From positions 1 to 28,327 of IMG/VR virus record IMGVR_UViG_3300044765_000266: DNA of 28,327 nt, one strand, 5' to 3'. The number at the start of each line of letters is the position of its first letter. Within the stretch, counting starts at the first letter, position 1. This document shows positions 22,131 through 28,327 of this stretch, piece after piece. This DNA is from a virus. A model generated the notes under the pieces. That model saw only the letters and a program-made list of their open reading frames with translations, was not told the origin of the DNA and did not search any database. The position numbers and the translations under genes are program-made.

Positions 22131-22942
22131 GCCACCTCCGAAACGGACGGCCGCGCGGCGACATGGCGTGCGTACGCCTTGGCAAGCTTCGCGTCATAGA
22201 GATTGTCGGCATACGCGGGACCGTTGTAGCTCCGCGCGAACGCGGCCCACTTGTGATTGCGCAGCGCTTTCAGCAGCTCCGCATCGGCCTCAACGAATCG
22301 CACGAACGCCTGCAGCTGTTCGCCTTCGCTATTGGCGAAGGCGGCAGCCATCTGCGTGGCGTTGGTGTAACCGAGCGCCTTGGCATGGTGGCCCATGATC
22401 TGAAAACGCCCCCAACTGCACGCCTCCATGGCCGGCTCGTGCGCGATGGCAGCAGCTTGCGCCAGGCGCGCGTATTCGGCGACACCGCCGATATAGCCAC
22501 CACGCGCTTGGCTCAAAATCGAAACCGGTGCCTGCACCATTGCCGGATCGATGCCCTGCGCCTGCAACTGCCGCCAGAACACATGCCGCTCGAACAGGAT
22601 CACCACTCGCCCATCCAGAAGGTAACCGGTACGGGGGCTTTCCACTTCGACCACGGCGTTGATCGCGGCGCTCTCGCAACCGAGTTCTGCAGCTGCGCGC
22701 TCGATATCCGCTTGGGCCAGCGCGCGAGGATCGACGGTGCCGATCAAAGCACTTTGCGTGCGCGGGCCGGCGATGCCATCTTCGACCAGGTGGTGGCTGC
22801 GCTGGAAGACGCGCACCGCCGCTTCCGTGGTCGGGCCATACCAGCCGTCGACGACGACGGACTGGCCGGCGCGATGCAATCGCTGCTGCAGCACGGTGAC
22901 ATCTGCGCCGTGATCCCCGGCACGCAACGTATTAGTCATCAT
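22127..22942 (-). CDS. Endolysin: peptidoglycan-binding domain plus N-acetylmuramidase (DUF3380)
   Basis: A 271-residue modular lysin. Residues about 6-66 are a PG_binding_1 domain (LRAGDHGADVTVLQQRLHRA, VDGWYGPTTEAAVRVFQ, EDGIAGPRTQSAL). Residues about 85-265 match the muramidase family DUF3380: AAINAVVEVES with the likely catalytic Glu, GYLLDGRVVILFERHVFW, and MEACSWGRFQIMGHH. It has no signal peptide, so it should need the holin to reach the wall. P2 gpK is a different lysozyme without a binding domain. The start is an ATG-ATG pair (22942/22939) overlapping the holin-like gene's stop region. Confidence 0.93.
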   Translation of the reverse strand: MMTNTLRAGDHGADVTVLQQRLHRAGQSVVVDGWYGPTTEAAVRVFQRSHHLVEDGIAGPRTQSALIGTVDPRALAQADIERAAAELGCESAAINAVVEVESPRTGYLLDGRVVILFERHVFWRQLQAQGIDPAMVQAPVSILSQARGGYIGGVAEYARLAQAAAIAHEPAMEACSWGRFQIMGHHAKALGYTNATQMAAAFANSEGEQLQAFVRFVEADAELLKALRNHKWAAFARSYNGPAYADNLYDAKLAKAYARHVAARPSVSEVA

Positions 22943-23216
22943 GGTTCGTCCGAAGAATGGCCGCGACATTGCCCTGCGCGGTAAGGCTCAGCACGCACAG
23001 CACGAGCGACACGCCGAGATCGCCGAGATGAATCGGCGTGTTCGCGTAGAGACCGAGCGTCACGCCCAGCGCGGTACTGCCGGTGCTGACGATCAGCACC
23101 CACGCACAGACGCTGACCGCGAGGCGATAGCGCGCACCGGCGCGTCGATACAGAAGCAGGCGCGCGCACGTGATGGCATTCGTGACGAAGAGGAGCACGG
23201 CGAAGAGGTGTTCCAT
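22932..23216 (-). CDS. Small membrane protein, second holin or antiholin
   Basis: A 94-residue, three-segment membrane protein. Hydrophobic stretches lie at about 3-22, 33-53 and 66-86, with Arg-rich YRRAGARYR between the first two and a polar C-terminus. It lies between the class of holin at 23216 and the endolysin and overlaps both neighbours' ends (TGATG upstream). Its family name is not certain; the place and topology fit a holin or a holin antagonist. Confidence 0.75.
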   Translation of the reverse strand: MEHLFAVLLFVTNAITCARLLLYRRAGARYRLAVSVCAWVLIVSTGSTALGVTLGLYANTPIHLGDLGVSLVLCVLSLTAQGNVAAILRTNHDD

Positions 23217-23566
23217 CAGAAACCTCCCCGACGCAGCCAGGTGGTGAGGTCGATGGTCTTGATCCGTTCCAGCACCTGGACGGTGACCGCGATGGCGAAC
23301 GCGGCCGCGAGAAAGGCCGCCACACCCGTGGCCTGCACACCGATGCGCGTCGCCACTTCCGGCGCCGCGAGGTAGCCAATAATCCAACTGATGAGGAGAT
23401 AGATGCCCCGCGAGGTCATCGACACATCGCGCGCATGCAGCGCAACCAGTGCCGCGCCGGCAAAGGCACCGACGATGGCGTTGCCATCGATGCCAGGCAC
23501 CAGGGTGGCGAGTCCCACACCGGTAGCGGCGAAGGCGAACGTGGTGGTGGTCGTCGGTTCGGCCAT
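23216..23566 (-). CDS. Phage holin
   Basis: A 116-residue protein with three or more hydrophobic segments: TFAFAATGVGLATLVPGI (9-26) plus GNAIVGAFAGAALVAL, GIYLLISWIIGYLAAP (54-69), and TGVAAFLAAAFAIAVTVQVL (80-99), then a charged tail. It resembles the putative phage holin group 8 found in P2-like phages. It would form the timing lesion that lets the endolysin reach the wall. It starts 12 bases past gene X. Confidence 0.82.
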   Translation of the reverse strand: MAEPTTTTTFAFAATGVGLATLVPGIDGNAIVGAFAGAALVALHARDVSMTSRGIYLLISWIIGYLAAPEVATRIGVQATGVAAFLAAAFAIAVTVQVLERIKTIDLTTWLRRGGF

Positions 23567-23578
23567 CGGATATCCCTC

Positions 23579-23788
23579 TCAGGTCCAGAGCTGTACCTGC
23601 CCCGTCACGGACTGCGCGGTTTGAGCGGTGTCGGGCAGGTGGACCGGATAGCCCTGCGGCAACACCGGGCCGAGATCGGCGAGGCCGGGATTCGCGACGA
23701 GCGCCGCTTCCGTCACGCTGGCGGTACGCCCCAGCACGCGCTGACATAGCGCATCGAGCGTCTCGCCCTGCAGCGCGCGCACGATCAT
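23579..23788 (-). CDS. X: Tail protein X (LysM-like)
   Basis: A 69-residue homologue of P2 gpX (67 residues). It has the LysM-like pattern VRALQGETLDALCQRVLGRT, then VTEAALVANPGLADLGPVLP and the closing PVHLPDT. The ATG overlaps the L stop as TGATG. Confidence 0.95.
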   Translation of the reverse strand: MIVRALQGETLDALCQRVLGRTASVTEAALVANPGLADLGPVLPQGYPVHLPDTAQTAQSVTGQVQLWT

Positions 23789-24252
23789 CAGAGCAGTTCC
23801 ACCGTGGCGCGCGGACGGCCCAGGATGTCGCGAATCGCATAACGCGCTTGCCGGCGGTAGTCGTCGACGGAAAGCTCCATCGCCTCCGCGCGACGCTGCC
23901 CGGCATCGGTGCTATCGAAGTCGCGATAGCGTTCGATCAATTCGGCTTTCGCGGTCGCATACACGGCACGCTGATAAAGAAGCACGAGACGCGAGGTATC
24001 ACCGATCACCTTGCTCGGCACGTCTGCGAGCGACGCGCGGCCCAGCGCTTCCTGCTGCTGTTGCCACGCATCCAGTTCGTCTTCCACCGCCGACATCGCC
24101 AGCGCGATGCATTCGGTCAGGCGCGCATCGGTGACGGTGCCCCCCAGGCGCAGCACGGCCCGCACGTCGGCCAGCGCGATCGAGGGATACCACGCGCCCG
24201 AACAGATGGCGTGTTGATCGGTGGTGGGGGCGGTAGCGACAAAGCCGGACAT
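23788..24252 (-). CDS. L: Head completion/stabilisation protein L
   Basis: A 154-residue homologue of P2 gpL (169 residues), which closes the head after packaging. Support: WYPSIALADVRAVLRLGGTV near the start, LTECIALAMSAVEDELDAW, and the C-terminal DYRRQARYAIRDILGRPR. The start at 24252 (MSGF) is chosen over the long open extension, which would cross a stable hairpin in the M-L gap. Confidence 0.95.
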   Translation of the reverse strand: MSGFVATAPTTDQHAICSGAWYPSIALADVRAVLRLGGTVTDARLTECIALAMSAVEDELDAWQQQQEALGRASLADVPSKVIGDTSRLVLLYQRAVYATAKAELIERYRDFDSTDAGQRRAEAMELSVDDYRRQARYAIRDILGRPRATVELL

Positions 24253-24272
24253 CGGGATCTCTTCGATAAGAT

Positions 24273-24336
24273 GCGGCGGTGGTCGGTGGGTCCTTCGACG
24301 GGGAGAGAGATCCTCGAAGGCCCACCGAGCCGCCGC
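24273..24336 (-). other. Two-tier hairpin in the M-L gap
   Basis: An inner stem pairs GGTGGG-T-CCTTCGA (24285-24298) with TCGAAGG-CCCACC (24314-24326), 13 pairs with one bulged T, around a 15-base loop. An outer stem pairs GCGGCGG (24273-24279) with CCGCCGC (24330-24336). It occupies most of the 100-base gap, while the neighbouring junctions are tight. It could act as an RNA processing or attenuation element between terminase/capsid and the rest of the operon. Confidence 0.6.
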
Positions 24337-24352
24337 GGCGCTCGGGGCGAGC

Positions 24353-25003
24353 TCAGGTCGCAGCGACAAGCTGCTTCTGCAGCTTGCCGATCTCGGTCTT
24401 GATGCCGAGTCGCGGATTCAGGCGTAAGGCGTGCTGGAGGTGGTCGAGCGCTTGCGTGGGCACGGTGTCGCGCAACGCCAGGCCAATGGCTTTATGGAGC
24501 TTGGCGCGCACTTCATCGGGCATGTCGCACCCGTCGGTGAGCTGGCCGACGCGCAAGAGCTGATCAACGGTGACCGTGGTGCCGGGGTTCTCGCTCTGAT
24601 CGGCGATCTCCTCGACCACCAGCGTGGCGACGTCGCGCTGGTAGTGCTCGGGCAGCTTCAGATCGTGCTTCAGAAGATGTGCGGCCATATCGAGCGCGCT
24701 ATCCAGCGCACCGGTGTCGATGTGCCACACCATCAGCGTGGCGAACACATCGTCCTGTACGGGTTGATCCGCTTCGAGCACGCCGGCAATCCACGCCGCG
24801 TATTCCGGCAGGCGTTGGCGTTTGACGGCGATCTTCTGCTGAATCGACTGGATGCTCTTCAGCACGCGCTTATCTTCGGCGAGCTTGGCTAGCATCAGGT
24901 CGTAGGCGCTGCCGGTGAGCTGCTGTGCACCGGTGCTGGCGGCCAGGCTCGCGGCCTGGGCCGCCAACACACGCTCCCGATGCCGCATGGCGGGGCTGGT
25001 CAT
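24353..25003 (-). CDS. M: Terminase small subunit (gpM, endonuclease subunit)
   Basis: A 216-residue homologue of P2 gpM (247 residues). It begins MTSPAMRHRERVLAAQAA, has a helical DNA-binding N-terminal half, and contains VFATLMVWHIDTGALDSALD and MAAHLLKHDLKLPEHYQRDV, typical of the family. In P2-like phages gpM helps gpP cut at cos. The C-terminus ends in helical GIKTEIGKLQKQLVAA. It starts 12 bases past the N stop. Confidence 0.95.
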   Translation of the reverse strand: MTSPAMRHRERVLAAQAASLAASTGAQQLTGSAYDLMLAKLAEDKRVLKSIQSIQQKIAVKRQRLPEYAAWIAGVLEADQPVQDDVFATLMVWHIDTGALDSALDMAAHLLKHDLKLPEHYQRDVATLVVEEIADQSENPGTTVTVDQLLRVGQLTDGCDMPDEVRAKLHKAIGLALRDTVPTQALDHLQHALRLNPRLGIKTEIGKLQKQLVAAT

Positions 25004-25014
25004 CGTGGCGGTCC

Positions 25015-26025
25015 TCAGTGCTTAAGTTCGATGTTTTCGAACAGCGCCACGGTGCCGTAGTGCTCGACCACGTAGGCATCGTTCGAGGACTCGTAGTTCT
25101 CAATCTGATCGCGCTCTGGCCGATCGCGCAGCAACCGGCGGCGCGCGCCTTCCTGCCAGTAGATGGAGAGGTTGCTGAGCGGCGTCACCAGCACCGCGTT
25201 GTCCGGGAAGCCCGGCACGCGGATGGCCGGCAGACCACCCATCGCTTCGCGGCTGATCAGAATGTCGCTGGCCAGCTCATCGGTCGCACGCTGGTCACGG
25301 TTGAGCTTGGCGAACATCTTGTCGTGCAGGAGCTTGCGACCGCAGATGGCCACGAGATCCGTCGCATCACGGTACGGCTCCTCCAGCAGCATCACCGCGT
25401 CGTACACCAGCGCATCGATGTTGGCGTAGTCGCAGCCGGCAACGGTGCCGACTTGGATCTTGCCCGCGGTCGCGCCTTCCTTCATCCAGTGGCTGGGCGC
25501 CTCGGTGCGGATGTGCTGCAACCAGCCGATGTTCACGTCCTGCAGCAGCGGGTTGGCGGCGCGGTCGGTGTCGGGCGCGACCTTCACGCCATTGAAGCCG
25601 ATCAGGATGCGATCCAGCGCCTGGCGCTTGATGATGGCGTCGCGCAGACGCGTCTGGAAATCGGGAAACTTCGCCCACGCGTCGATCTGCTGGTACTTGA
25701 TCAACGTGTCGAAGTCGGTTTTCTCGCAGCGATAGCCCTGATTCTTGAGGTCGCTGACATCACGCGGCATGCGGTCCTTGGTGCGCGTGTCGGTACGGCC
25801 GGCAATGGTGCCGGTGACACCCAGCATCACTTTCTCGCCTTCCAGTTCCTGTACGCCGATGATGTTGATCTTGCTTAGGAACTCGCTGCTGGCCTGAAGC
25901 TGGTTTTCCAGCGTTTGCTGGACGGTCGGTGTCACGCTGAATTTGCTGGCGGCGCTGTCGACGCCATTGAGCTGGGCCACGCGTTCCGCGTAGGCGTTGA
26001 AGAGGCGGCGGGTGTCGTTGCGCAT
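25015..26025 (-). CDS. N: Major capsid protein precursor
   Basis: A 336-residue homologue of P2 gpN (357 residues), an HK97-fold capsid protein whose N-terminus is trimmed by gpO in P2. Support: TRRLFNAYAERVAQLNGV, then FSVTPTVQQTLENQLQASS, and YQQIDAWAKFPDFQTRLRDA followed by IIKRQALDRILIGFNG, and YVVEHYGTVALFENIE at the end. It follows O after 44 bases. Confidence 0.97.
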   Translation of the reverse strand: MRNDTRRLFNAYAERVAQLNGVDSAASKFSVTPTVQQTLENQLQASSEFLSKINIIGVQELEGEKVMLGVTGTIAGRTDTRTKDRMPRDVSDLKNQGYRCEKTDFDTLIKYQQIDAWAKFPDFQTRLRDAIIKRQALDRILIGFNGVKVAPDTDRAANPLLQDVNIGWLQHIRTEAPSHWMKEGATAGKIQVGTVAGCDYANIDALVYDAVMLLEEPYRDATDLVAICGRKLLHDKMFAKLNRDQRATDELASDILISREAMGGLPAIRVPGFPDNAVLVTPLSNLSIYWQEGARRRLLRDRPERDQIENYESSNDAYVVEHYGTVALFENIELKH

Positions 26026-26069
26026 GAAGGCTCCGTGGCGGGCAAGCGAGTTCGGAAAAGCGGGACGGA

Positions 26070-26927
26070 TCAGCAGTCGGTTTGCAGCACGCCGCTGCCA
26101 CCGGTGGCCGGCGGTCGTGGGGTGAAGGCGGGGGTGGCTTCCAGTTCGGCACGCAGCGTGGCGAACGCGATGCTCGAGTCTTTGCCGGCTTGCTCGATGG
26201 TGTCCAGGCGACGCGTGAAGGCGCTGAGCTGATCGGCGAATTGCTGCGTCGTCGCGGTCGAGTGCGTGGCCAGTTGTTCCAACGCCTCGGTCAGGCCATT
26301 CAATGCATCGCCCAGCTCGGCAAACTGCGCGTCTTGCACCTTGGCTTTGCCAGTGAGCTTGGCCAGGCGCTCTTTGATTGCCGCGAACAAGGTCGTGGTG
26401 GCGTTATCCGCCGGTTCTTCTTCCCACTCGATCTCGATCGCTTCGGCGGCGGTGAAAAGGTTGTCCGGTGATTGCTTGCGACTGGCGAGGGGATTGGCGG
26501 AGGCCTGCGCCGCAAAGGTGAGCATGTCGGTACCGAGGCTCGCCGGGCTGTCGGTGACACCGAGACCCACGAGGTAGGCGCGACCGGTGCTGGCGAATTT
26601 CGGATTGACCTCGATGCTGCTGTAAATCTTCTGCTTGGCCTTGGTCATGCTGACCAGATCGGCCGTGGGTTCGATCTGCGCGAACAAAGCCAGCTTGCCC
26701 TTGAGATCACCGTCGGTGATTTCTTCGGCCTTCACCGCCGTGACATCGCCATACGCCTTGAACGGACCGTCCGGCATCAGGCCACGGATGTGCTCGAGGA
26801 AGATGCGCGCGCCATAGGTTTGCGGGTTGTAGGTCGCGGCGATATCGCTGATCCAGCTGCGCTCCATCGTGCGGCCATCGGTGGTCGCACCTTCAACGGC
26901 AACGCGGAAAAACTTGCTCTTGGCCAT
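26070..26927 (-). CDS. O: Capsid scaffolding protein and protease
   Basis: A 285-residue homologue of P2 gpO (284 residues). The N-terminal half is a serine protease with the catalytic residues in the places known for P2 (D19, H48, S107): here D17 in TTDGR, H46 in LEHIRG and S104 in YSSIEV. The C-terminal half is the helical scaffold (about 190-260) and the tail GGSGVLQTDC is close to P2's. The start at 26927 has GAGGTG at about 8 bases; the longer frame would cross the late promoter. First gene of the long head-lysis-tail run. Confidence 0.97.
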   Translation of the reverse strand: MAKSKFFRVAVEGATTDGRTMERSWISDIAATYNPQTYGARIFLEHIRGLMPDGPFKAYGDVTAVKAEEITDGDLKGKLALFAQIEPTADLVSMTKAKQKIYSSIEVNPKFASTGRAYLVGLGVTDSPASLGTDMLTFAAQASANPLASRKQSPDNLFTAAEAIEIEWEEEPADNATTTLFAAIKERLAKLTGKAKVQDAQFAELGDALNGLTEALEQLATHSTATTQQFADQLSAFTRRLDTIEQAGKDSSIAFATLRAELEATPAFTPRPPATGGSGVLQTDC

Positions 26928-26969
26928 GGGCGACACCTCGTGAACGCAGCGATGTAAAAGGACGAGGCC

Positions 26970-27029
26970 ATCCTCGACACCGCGCGTCACACGAGCAACG
27001 CGATAACGCGGTACCAGTTGCCTGGTACC
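26970..27029. promoter_or_regulatory. Shared late promoter region for O (left) and P (right) with Ogr-type dyad
   Basis: The perfect palindrome GGTACCAG-TTGC-CTGGTACC spans 27010-27029 and has the same GTACC-N8-GGTAC frame as the dyads before V and J. Its centre lies about 92 bases from the O start and about 56 bases from the P start. A possible -10 for O is GAGGAT on the minus strand (26970-26975), 35 bases from the dyad. One activator site serving both directions is an inference consistent with a dyad near -55. Confidence 0.6.
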
Positions 27030-27075
27030 CAGAACAAAGCCATCGATAAGAACGCGCGCGGGCGACGATGCGCGC

Positions 27076-28327
27076 ATGGTGATGCCCGCTCCCGAAGTTG
27101 ATCAGCGACGCTGTGCGCGTGCCTTGTACTGGCAAGGGTGGCGTGTGTCGGACATCGCACAAACGATGGGGATCGCGCGCACCACGGTGGAATCGTGGAA
27201 GACGCGCGATGCATGGGACAAAGCGCCGGTGATCGAGCGCGTCGAGACGTGCATCGAAGCGCGCATGGTGCAGCTGGTTTGCAAGGATCCAAAAACCGGG
27301 AGCGACTACAAGGAAATCGACCTACTCGGTCGCCAGATAGAACGCCTGGCGCGTGTGCGCCGTTTTGAGGCACCCGGCGGGAACGAAGCGGATCTCAATC
27401 CAGCCATCGAAGCACGCAACGCCGGTCCGAAGAAGCAACCCAAGCGCAACACCTTCAGCGAGGAACAGGTCGAGCACCTGCGCAAGACATTCCTCGACTC
27501 GCTGTTCGAGTACCAGCATATCTGGCATCGCGCGGCGGACGAACGCACGCGCATGATCTTGAAGAGCCGCCAGATCGGCGCGACGTGGTACTTCGCGCGC
27601 GAAGCACTCTTTGATGCGATCAGTACGGGTCGCAATCAGATTTTCCTGTCAGCCAGCAAGGCGCAGGCGCACATCTTCAAGCAGTACATCCGCCAGTTCG
27701 CACTGGAGACCTGTGATATCGACCTCAAGGGCGATCCGATCGTCTTATGGAACGGTGCGCACCTGTACTTCCTCGGCCAGAACGCACGCACCGCACAGGG
27801 CTATCACGGCAACTTCTATTACGACGAATTCTTCTGGACGTGCAATTTCGAGGAGATCAACAAGGTCGCCTCCGGCATGGCCATGCACAAGCAGTGGCGC
27901 AAGACCTATTTCTCCACGCCCAGCGCCAAGAGCCATCTCGCGTATCCGTACTGGACCGGGGAGCGCTACAACCGCCGCCGACCGAAAGATCAACGATTAG
28001 ACATCGTCACCACGCATGAAGCGCTGGTGGGCGGCCTGCGCTGCCCGGACAAAGTGTGGCGGCAGATCATCACGATCGAAGATGCCGAGCGTGGTGGCTG
28101 CAGCCTGTTCGATCTGGACGAATTGCGCATCGAGTACACGCCGGACGAATTCGCGAACCTTTTGATGTGCCAGTTCCTGGATGACGGGGACAGCCTCTTT
28201 ACGCTGGCGATGATGCAGGACTGCATGGTCGACAGCTGGGTCGACTGGACGGATCTGCAGCCGCTGGCGATGCGTCCGTTCGGCTATGCGCCGGTGTGGA
28301 TTGGATATGACCCCTCCCTGGGTGAGG
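27076..28327 (+). CDS. P: Terminase large subunit (gpP), 3' end beyond the window
   Basis: The first 417 codons of the packaging motor, out of about 590 in P2. The N-terminal HTH reads LYWQGWRVSDIAQTMGIART followed by TVESWKTRD. The ATPase has the family's Walker A SRQIGATWYFA (164-174) and Walker B with D250-E251 in NFYYDEFFW. The frame is open to the end of the window with no stop; the nuclease domain lies outside. Starts at 27076 and 27082 are both possible; there is no clear Shine-Dalgarno sequence and the inferred transcription start is at about 27075. It diverges from O, as in P2, and Q (portal) is expected next. Confidence 0.95.
   Translation, partial: MVMPAPEVDQRRCARALYWQGWRVSDIAQTMGIARTTVESWKTRDAWDKAPVIERVETCIEARMVQLVCKDPKTGSDYKEIDLLGRQIERLARVRRFEAPGGNEADLNPAIEARNAGPKKQPKRNTFSEEQVEHLRKTFLDSLFEYQHIWHRAADERTRMILKSRQIGATWYFAREALFDAISTGRNQIFLSASKAQAHIFKQYIRQFALETCDIDLKGDPIVLWNGAHLYFLGQNARTAQGYHGNFYYDEFFWTCNFEEINKVASGMAMHKQWRKTYFSTPSAKSHLAYPYWTGERYNRRRPKDQRLDIVTTHEALVGGLRCPDKVWRQIITIEDAERGGCSLFDLDELRIEYTPDEFANLLMCQFLDDGDSLFTLAMMQDCMVDSWVDWTDLQPLAMRPFGYAPVWIGYDPSLGE

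Noticed and set aside
22163-22984. Plus-strand open frame of 273 codons over the endolysin
   Set aside because: The minus strand encodes a clear two-domain endolysin; the plus frame shows no known motif or start signal.
22932-23906. 324-codon minus-strand frame running through the holin and X genes
   Set aside because: Only its last 94 codons look like a membrane protein; the remainder is an Arg-rich reading of the holin, X and L genes in the wrong frame.

Overview
The window holds most of a P2-like (Peduovirus-type) prophage inserted at a tRNA gene in a GC-rich gammaproteobacterium. The protein style of the Ogr, integrase and tail genes suggests the Xanthomonadales/Lysobacterales; that taxonomic call is inference. 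No hallmark of another mobile element, CRISPR array or rRNA was seen. The prophage starts at the left at the tRNA and runs past the right edge, where the large terminase gene P is cut off.

Left boundary (1-420). The window opens inside a group I intron of the tRNA type. It is followed by the 3' exon (positions 37-76, CCA encoded) of what is very probably tRNA-Ile(CAU). That exon is the likely attachment site, because a P4-family tyrosine integrase gene follows immediately.

Control and replication arm (421-6729). int points right and meets a leftward early operon at a shared terminator. Reading leftward, the operon holds a small orf, an Ogr/Delta late activator, two small unknown orfs, an AlpA-type regulator, a large zinc-ribbon/Toprim/P-loop primase-helicase and a last small orf. 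Most of its junctions are 4-base ATGA or GTGA overlaps. A CI-type repressor gene points the other way, and the region between the two carries palindromes. A cluster of TGCACGAT motifs just past the primase gene is a candidate origin. P2's rolling-circle gene A and its C/cox pair are not seen; the arm looks more like a P4-type replication module.

Structural arm (7607-28327). The genes form long leftward runs: O-N-M-L-X-holins-endolysin-Rz/Rz1-R-S, then J-I-H-G, then V-W-FI-FII-E/E'-T-U-D. Gene P diverges rightward from O. Three copies of a dyad, TGTRCC-N8-GGTACA or a close variant, lie upstream of O/P, J and V. Two of them share an identical 11-base box at the same distance. They are proposed to be the sites where the Ogr protein switches on late transcription. 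V and W lie after G, whereas in P2 they precede J.

Cargo. Three A+T-richer genes look like lysogenic-conversion (moron) genes: 6846-7538 (+), 15202-16011 (+, DUF2971 family) and 19916-20590 (-). They sit at the three module junctions. The first and third look like distant members of one undescribed family. These loci are the best candidates in the window for a new anti-phage or host-modifying system.
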